Positions 30,296 to 35,414 of a stretch of DNA of 35,414 bases are shown one piece after another; position 1 is the stretch's first letter, and every line of letters begins with the position of its first letter. The translations under genes and the position numbers were made by a program. The stretch is taken from the NCBI GenBank assembly GCA_019509785.1, contig JAEKLQ010000064.1, positions 1-35,414 of the forward strand, given 5' to 3'. Source of the stretch: Fibrobacterota bacterium. GTDB taxonomy: Bacteria > Fibrobacterota > Fibrobacteria > UBA11236. A model generated the notes under the pieces. It ran no database searches. It worked only from the letters and a program-made list of their open reading frames with translations, and was not told the DNA's origin.

Positions 30296-31914
30296 GCGGT
30301 CTCCCGCAACACTTCTTCCAAGGTCGTAAGCCCGGATTCGATCTTGGCCATCCCATCCTCGCGCAATCCCATCATGCCTTCCTTTACCGCCAGCTCACGG
30401 ATGGCGGCGGTCTCCTTTTTCGCGGTGATCATTCCCCGTATTCCCTCGGTTACCGGCATGATTTCATAGACGCCCAAGCGGCCCGTATAGCCCGAGCGAT
30501 TGCAGATATGGCATTTCGCCCCGGAACAATTGGGACAGACGCGGCGGACCAGGCGCTGGGCGCCGATCAAGGTGAGGGCCGAAGCCAGTAGGAACGGTTC
30601 GATGCCCATATCCAAGAGGCGAGCGACCGCGCCTGGCGCATCGTTGGTATGCAAGGTCGAAAGCACCAGATGCCCGGTCAAGGCCGCGCGTACGGCGATT
30701 TCGGCAGTTTCCTTGTCACGGATCTCGCCCACCATGATGATGTTCGGATCCTGCCGCAGAATCGTCCGCAGGGCATTGGCGAAGGTGTACTCCACTTCCT
30801 TCTTCACCGCCGTCTGCGTGATGCCGTCGAGCTTGTACTCGATGGGATCTTCCACCGTCACGATATTGGTCTCCGGGGACTTGATGCGGTTGAGGCAACT
30901 ATAAAGAGTGGTGGTTTTCCCCGCGCCCGTGGGCCCGGTCATCAGGATCATGCCGTACGGCTGGGTGAGGGCTTTTTCCAGATGCTCCAGGGCCTTCGGT
31001 TCCATTCCCAAACGGTTCAGGTCCAGCGCCACTGCCCCCTTGTCCAGGATACGCAGCACCACCTTCTCGCCATGCTCGGTCGGCAAGGTCGAAACGCGCA
31101 CGTCGATCCCATGCCCTGACCCTTCCATGCGGATGCGACCATCCTGGGGCCGCCGCCTCTCGGCGATGTCCATGTTGGCCATGATCTTAAGGCGGGAAAC
31201 CACCTCGGCCTTGGATCGCGCGTTGATGGTCCGATGCACGCGCAACACGCCGTCCTGGCGCAGGCGCACCTTCATCTCCCGTTCGAAGGGCTCGAAATGG
31301 ATGTCCGAGGAACCCGCATGGATGGCTTCGGAAATGATTTCGTTGACCAGGCGCACGACGGGATTATCCGAGTCGCCGGCCTTGGCGCTCAGCCGCACGG
31401 GACCGCGGGGCCGCGATGACTCGCCCGGTTGGCCCGGCTGCCCGGCCGGCGAAGCGCCTCCGGCGCCTGCCTTCCCGTTGGCCGCACTGAAGTCGACATA
31501 ACCGCCCGCGCCCCCGCCGCCCTGGTAATGCTTGGCGATCATCTTTTCGATGGCATCCCGATCCGCGGCGACCGGCAGGATGACGGCGCCCGAAAGCACA
31601 TGCAAATCGAGGAGCACGTCGAGATCGGTGGGATCGATCAGGGCCACCTTCAACTTTTCGCCGACCCAGGCCAAGGGCATGGCCGCGTAGGTGCGTACGG
31701 ATTCGGAGGGTAACGCGCGTAAGACGTCCCCCGAAGGGACGTAGGCCAGGATGTCTTCGCCGGTTATGTTGAGCTCGTCCCGCAGCAGGTCCGTGACGGA
31801 GGACTCATCGCGGTTGAAGGCGCGCGCGAGACCCTGGGCCAGGCTGTCGCCGCTGACGCGCAGGTCGGACAAGGCGGCTTGGATGCCGGCTTCGATGGCG
31901 GGGGCGGCGTTCAT
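30292..31914 (-). CDS. Type II secretion / type IV pilus assembly ATPase (GspE/PilB)
   Basis: Hexameric ATPase of 540 residues. The N-terminal MshEN/GspE-N domain (about 1-130) is joined by a Gly-rich linker (131-175). The catalytic domain has SSDIHFEPFE, Walker A GPTGAGKTTT at 327-336, the Asp box VTVEDPIEY at 352-360, Walker B IIMVGEIRD at 392-400, and the His box LSTLHTND at 418-425. The zinc motif is compact: C460, C463, C468 and C471 (CPNC-x4-CHIC), with only four residues between the pairs, whereas GspE/PilB proteins usually have a longer loop. It powers pseudopilus or pilus assembly from the cytoplasm. Its ATG overlaps the stop of the upstream lipoprotein gene. The platform protein GspF/PilC is not in this window. 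Confidence 0.94.
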   Translation of the reverse strand: MNAAPAIEAGIQAALSDLRVSGDSLAQGLARAFNRDESSVTDLLRDELNITGEDILAYVPSGDVLRALPSESVRTYAAMPLAWVGEKLKVALIDPTDLDVLLDLHVLSGAVILPVAADRDAIEKMIAKHYQGGGGAGGYVDFSAANGKAGAGGASPAGQPGQPGESSRPRGPVRLSAKAGDSDNPVVRLVNEIISEAIHAGSSDIHFEPFEREMKVRLRQDGVLRVHRTINARSKAEVVSRLKIMANMDIAERRRPQDGRIRMEGSGHGIDVRVSTLPTEHGEKVVLRILDKGAVALDLNRLGMEPKALEHLEKALTQPYGMILMTGPTGAGKTTTLYSCLNRIKSPETNIVTVEDPIEYKLDGITQTAVKKEVEYTFANALRTILRQDPNIIMVGEIRDKETAEIAVRAALTGHLVLSTLHTNDAPGAVARLLDMGIEPFLLASALTLIGAQRLVRRVCPNCSGAKCHICNRSGYTGRLGVYEIMPVTEGIRGMITAKKETAAIRELAVKEGMMGLREDGMAKIESGLTTLEEVLRETA

Positions 31915-34004
31915 TGCACCACGAATCCGATCTTGCGGTTGCGATGCCAGATAGGCTTGCCGCCTATCAGTATTCCGTCCAAGTCCACCCGGATAACCGG
32001 GAAACCATTAACCGTGGAAGGCAGAGTGTATCGAACGACGCCCTTCTTACCGTCGTCCCAGCGCATCCATTTCGCGACGGTCGTATCGATATTGTCGTTA
32101 TAATAAACCTTGGGAATGGGCGGAGAAGAGCCCCAATCCAGGACCGAGCCCGGGTCCGTCGGCGATCTTCGGAAAGTAACGAAAACCGAATCGGTATCGT
32201 TCGGGTGCACCTTCAGAACCGGACTTCCCTTCTCGAAGGTGGAATAGATGCTTGGTCCCATCCCCTGTTGCAGGGACGACAAACTGGTGTCCGTGAAGGT
32301 CTTCCCCTGATGCTTCGGGATGACCCGGAATTGGATCTGGCCGTTCGTCTTGAACGGCAAAGGACGCTTGTTCAGGTTCGGTTCGAGGGTGGTGGAATAA
32401 TGGTCGGAGAAGACCAGGGTGGCCGAGTCGGCGAAGCCGGGATAGGCTCCCCATAGGGTCCAATTGTCCGCCGTGATCCCTCCATCCTGATAATAAACGA
32501 GCAAGCTATCGGCCTTGACTCCCGAATTGGCGTCCCATCCCCAGCGTAAGCGCGCATACTGATTGCTGGAATCCGGAAACGGGCAAGAATTGGAATCGGC
32601 CTGATTGAAGAGGAAGTAGCCGCCGGAATTGAAATACGCGAAGGCGATGTTCTTGGGAAGCCTCACGGCCGTATTCGTTCCAACGCTATCAGGAATGGTG
32701 AATTCGCCCGTGATGACCCGTTGGGTATCGCCCTGGGCCAGGAAGTATTGCCCAGCCCCGTTCCGCAACGACAATTGATATCCGTAGGTTTTCCCCCGGA
32801 TCCATTTCCCGTCCTTCAACCATAGGCGCACTTGGGTATGCTCGGCGTTCCAAAGCGTATCCGTCAGCAAATTCGATTCATTGATCAGGCTCACCGCAAT
32901 GCGCTCCACCGCATCCACTTTTTGATTGAAGAAGAAGACTAACGAATCGTTCGGCCGCACCGAGTCCCCCGGAGCCTTGATCAGGTACGGCAAGGAAGAA
33001 TCGCTGGAGATGGTCAAGGTAATGGAGGGAAGCGGCCCATCGTTCAGGACCTCATCCTTGAGGATGGTTACGGTTTTCACCGGCTCGGTGGAAGATCGAT
33101 CCTTGAAGTAGAGGATCTTCCCATCGAGGGCGGGAACACTGTCCAATTCGAACCGGCCCAAATGCGCGGGATCGCTCGAAGTAAAGGAAACGAAGCTATC
33201 GGGCACGGCAAGCGAATCTTTCAAATGGAATTCGACGCGGGCCCCGAGCAAAGGTTGCTTGCCTGAACCGGTGGCGGTGAAAACCTGGCCGGAAATGGAA
33301 TTGGCGCCCAACGGCATTAAGGTGGCCACCAAGGTGAGAGCGTGGCCCGTGTCGGTCGCGGCCACGGCAGCCTCGAACCATCGCCCGAGGTAGCCAGCCT
33401 GTTGTACGAGAACGAGAGTCTTCCCCACCTTCAAGGCGCGCAAGCCGATAGACCCGTTGCCGGCGGTATCCGCTACGATACGGCGATCGCCCGTGCTGTC
33501 TTCATAAGTGGCCGTGGCTCGATTTAATTTGTTCAGGTCCGGATCGCGCGGCAAGACGTTTAATTGAATCCGGTCCGCCTCCGTTTCCCCGATTTTACGC
33601 ATGCGCACCCTGAGCAATCGGGCGATGGGACGATGGAAGACCGAGTCGGGCTTAGCGTTGACGGTGTCGATGGTATCCCGTGAAACGTACCCCGGGCGGC
33701 TGAGCTCGAACAAGGTCCGGGAACTGGCTACGGTAGCGATTTGGGCCCGGCCCTCTACGGCGGAGGTGAAATAGCTGGAGGTATCACCGGTGATGGTGGT
33801 GACCCTGATACGGACCGACTCGAGGGGCTGCGAGGATACGCTGTCAGCGGCTATAACGACGTAGTCGACGGTAGGTTGGTCCTGGGAAGAATTCAGCGCC
33901 TGATCGCAAGAAAGCAGGGCGGCCGAAAGAAGGGCGAGTAGGGCGAGAGCCAAAAGCGAATGAAAGGACGAGCGCGTGGGAACCATGGATTTGAAAGATA
34001 GCAT
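31911..34004 (-). CDS. Large lipoprotein with carboxypeptidase-regulatory/Ig-like domains heading the secretion operon
   Basis: A lipoprotein of about 697 residues with no recognised enzyme domain. The N-terminus SLLALALLALLSAALLSC carries an LLSC lipobox. Next come short beta domains resembling carboxypeptidase-regulatory or PEGA repeats (PLESVRIRVTTITGDTSSYFTS, then SISGQVFTATGSGKQPLLGARVEFHL). A big Ig-like region follows (LPYLIKAPGDSVRPNDSLVFFFNQKVD, VRLWLKDGKWIRGKTYGY). The C-terminal third is unrecognised and rich in Trp, Asp and Ser. The start is uncertain, since the ATGs at 34004 and 33986 and a TTG at 34043 all lack a Shine-Dalgarno sequence. The stop overlaps the ATPase ATG, so it is part of the operon. 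It may be a secreted surface substrate or a machine component (inference). Confidence 0.65.
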   Translation of the reverse strand: MLSFKSMVPTRSSFHSLLALALLALLSAALLSCDQALNSSQDQPTVDYVVIAADSVSSQPLESVRIRVTTITGDTSSYFTSAVEGRAQIATVASSRTLFELSRPGYVSRDTIDTVNAKPDSVFHRPIARLLRVRMRKIGETEADRIQLNVLPRDPDLNKLNRATATYEDSTGDRRIVADTAGNGSIGLRALKVGKTLVLVQQAGYLGRWFEAAVAATDTGHALTLVATLMPLGANSISGQVFTATGSGKQPLLGARVEFHLKDSLAVPDSFVSFTSSDPAHLGRFELDSVPALDGKILYFKDRSSTEPVKTVTILKDEVLNDGPLPSITLTISSDSSLPYLIKAPGDSVRPNDSLVFFFNQKVDAVERIAVSLINESNLLTDTLWNAEHTQVRLWLKDGKWIRGKTYGYQLSLRNGAGQYFLAQGDTQRVITGEFTIPDSVGTNTAVRLPKNIAFAYFNSGGYFLFNQADSNSCPFPDSSNQYARLRWGWDANSGVKADSLLVYYQDGGITADNWTLWGAYPGFADSATLVFSDHYSTTLEPNLNKRPLPFKTNGQIQFRVIPKHQGKTFTDTSLSSLQQGMGPSIYSTFEKGSPVLKVHPNDTDSVFVTFRRSPTDPGSVLDWGSSPPIPKVYYNDNIDTTVAKWMRWDDGKKGVVRYTLPSTVNGFPVIRVDLDGILIGGKPIWHRNRKIGFVVQ

Positions 34005-34178
34005 GGGGACCGGAAGTTCGGGCCGGCTTTGGGCCCGAATCAACCGGATTAATGGGAAGGTTTAGAGGGGCTAACGCCGGGAATCACCATGCGGCGTGGT
34101 GCGATCAGGTTCTCGAACCGGAAATTTTCAAAAGGCGATAACCCGACCCCACGGATCGATCGCCGCCTTGGCCACACA

Positions 34179-35414
34179 TTATCGGTCCGAATGAGCAGCT
34201 ACCTGTTCAAGACGATCCAAGCGCCGCTCCAGGGCCTGATTCCGTTTGCGTTCTTCGATTGAATACAGGGTAAGCTCTTCTACCTTCTTAAGCAGAACCA
34301 CGTTCATCTCAGCCAGATTCATTCCCGTCTTCGCCAGGTCCTTCGCGCTCGGCACTTCAGGCAAATGCTTATGAACGTCTACGAATTTTTCCACATCGTC
34401 CAAGGACGCCAGACGATAATCCTTTTCGAAAACGTAATCCGGAGTGACGCTCCAGGATTTGGTAACGACCGAGGCAACGGTGATGCTGCCTGTCGCCTTG
34501 ATGTTGCCATCGATATCCAAACGCTCACCGGGATTCGGATTATTGATGCCCACATTCCCCGAACCGGAGATCGACATGGCCTGCTGAGCACCGGAAACGC
34601 GGAAATCGAGCGGGAAGCCGTTCCCGGCGCCCATCCAGACGCGGGTCGGGTTGGTAGAGCCGTCTCCCCGGTAACCGAATCCGATTACGGGGTCAGTTCC
34701 ATTGCCGATCCCGTTCCTTTCGTAATTGACCCAGGAGTGCTCGCCCGACGCGACACCATCGTCATTCCGCAAGTGGAACGCGCAAACAGGGGAGGAATTT
34801 CCTAGAGCCAGCCTTCCGGCGGCATCGATCCGCATCCGCTCACCTACGGCCATGCCCGTCCCGGCCGAATTAAGGACTCCTCCGGTAGCAAAGATGATTG
34901 CGCCATTAGAGCCGCCTGCTCCGTTCGGGCCGCTGTTTAAAATGATATTCCCGCCATTCTTCGTCGAAGCGCCTCCTTGCGCGGATAAGACGATGGGAAG
35001 ACCGTCCGTTGCCGAGGATTGCCCTCCACGTACGTCTAGCGTTCCTTGCGGATTGGGATTGTTGATGCCGACATTCCCCGTACCGGAAATCGTCATGGCC
35101 TGAGTGGCATTGGTAACGCGGAAATCGAGAGGGAAGCCGTTCCCGGCGCCCATCCAGACGCGGGAAGGATTCGTTCCATCCGACCGATAGCCGATGCCGA
35201 ATGACGGATCCGAGGAGTATAAATTACTCCCGTTACGTTCCAAGGAAATCCAAGAATGTTCACCCGACGCTAACCCTTCGTCCCTCCGGATATGCACTGC
35301 CGATAGGGGCGTGGGAAGCCCTAACGCAAGTCTACCGAGCGGATCCAACCGCATCCTTTCGCCTGTCGCGAGCGTCCCGTTCGGGCCGATGGTCCCGCCG
35401 ACTCCGAAAAGGAT
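34179..35414 (-). CDS. Tail-fibre-like surface protein, 5' end beyond the window
   Basis: The frame is open through the window edge at 35414, so the N-terminus is missing and at least 411 residues are present. Two copies of a unit of about 103 residues are seen: GERMRLDPLGRLALG/GERMRIDAAGRLALG, ASGEHSW, RVWMGAGNGFPLDFRV, and GNVGINNPNP. The C-terminal 100 residues match a domain common in Bacteroidota and Fibrobacterota: DYVFEKDYRLASLDDVEKFVDVHKHLPEVPSAKD, MNLAEMNVVLLKKVEELTLYSIEE, then a short coiled coil. This end replaces the S74 chaperone of phage fibres, and I see no self-cleavage site. It is probably a trimeric beta-structured adhesin or surface protein, and no phage genes are nearby. 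It ends 174 bp before the lipoprotein start, so it could be upstream in the same transcript. Confidence 0.75.
   Translation of the reverse strand: MLFGVGGTIGPNGTLATGERMRLDPLGRLALGLPTPLSAVHIRRDEGLASGEHSWISLERNGSNLYSSDPSFGIGYRSDGTNPSRVWMGAGNGFPLDFRVTNATQAMTISGTGNVGINNPNPQGTLDVRGGQSSATDGLPIVLSAQGGASTKNGGNIILNSGPNGAGGSNGAIIFATGGVLNSAGTGMAVGERMRIDAAGRLALGNSSPVCAFHLRNDDGVASGEHSWVNYERNGIGNGTDPVIGFGYRGDGSTNPTRVWMGAGNGFPLDFRVSGAQQAMSISGSGNVGINNPNPGERLDIDGNIKATGSITVASVVTKSWSVTPDYVFEKDYRLASLDDVEKFVDVHKHLPEVPSAKDLAKTGMNLAEMNVVLLKKVEELTLYSIEERKRNQALERRLDRLEQVAAHSDR
34527..34835 (-). repeat. Internal repeat unit, copy 2
   Basis: Coding repeat of about 103 residues in the tail-fibre-like protein, from MRIDAAGRLALG to GNVGINNPNP. 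Its core at 34599-34645 is identical at 46 of 47 bases to 35118-35164, showing a recent duplication or gene conversion. Confidence 0.85.
35049..35354 (-). repeat. Internal repeat unit, copy 1
   Basis: The first visible copy of the unit, from MRLDPLGRLALG to GNVGINNPNP. The sequence just upstream (GTLATGER) resembles the start of a further unit, so more copies may lie outside the window. Confidence 0.8.

Noticed and set aside
34104-34122. GGTTC-TC-GAACC resembling a tRNA T-arm
   Set aside because: The loop would be only two bases and no other tRNA arms are present nearby.

Overview
The window looks like chromosomal DNA of a GC-rich, Gram-negative, plant-polymer-degrading bacterium, most likely a member of the Fibrobacterota (FCB group). 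The basis is the set of secreted glycoside hydrolases and surface proteins that end in short FCB-type C-terminal sorting domains, many lipoproteins, an outer-membrane secretin operon and a Bacteroidota-like tail-fibre-type surface protein. The assignment rests on protein style only. No rRNA, tRNA, CRISPR array, transposase or phage integrase was seen.

Layout. 1-6.2 kb: a broken esterase fragment, a secreted GH43-like galactanase with an F5/8 (CBM32-like) domain, a small secreted Cys-rich protein preceded by a 10-bp direct-repeat array, an ECF42-type sigma factor with its DGPF/YCII partner, and a secreted DUF6174 protein. 6.3-8.4 kb: a multidomain GH5 enzyme. 8.5-10.2 kb (+): a three-gene operon of two small membrane proteins and a SufR-like Fe-S regulator, with a CAAC-N6-GTTG operator over its promoter. 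10.2-14.4 kb (-): a tightly coupled catabolic operon (class II aldolase, sorbitol-6-phosphate-dehydrogenase-like SDR, PHP-domain hydrolase, zinc alcohol dehydrogenase). 14.7-17.8 kb: a ten-Asp-box surface protein and a divergent AraC regulator. The AraC gene and the aldolase operon share a 21-bp upstream element (19/21 identical). 17.9-22.7 kb: a sorbosone-dehydrogenase-like lipoprotein coupled to a monohaem cytochrome c lipoprotein, a FluC/CrcB fluoride channel, and a long DsbD. 22.8-23.3 kb: a receiver-like protein that has lost its phosphoacceptor Asp. 23.3-34.0 kb (-): a nine-gene operon with overlapping or abutting genes for a type IV pilus/type II secretion hybrid machine (lipoprotein, GspE/PilB ATPase, secretin, PilM-PilN fusion, PilO-like, PilP/GspC-like, GspK/PilX-like, two prepilin-like proteins). 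34.2 kb to the end: a tail-fibre-like repeat protein that runs off the window.

How the parts fit. The hydrolases, the surface proteins and the secretion operon together suggest a cell that exports enzymes and adhesins onto polysaccharide. The aldolase operon and AraC gene appear to form one sugar or polyol regulon. The periplasmic dehydrogenase/cytochrome pair would feed electrons from an aldose-like substrate to the respiratory chain. The strongest candidates for something undescribed are the SufR-like membrane-protein operon, the AraC/aldolase regulon with its shared element, and the 21-bp tandem repeat that puts GGAG-N6-GTG in frame four times within the leader of a prepilin.
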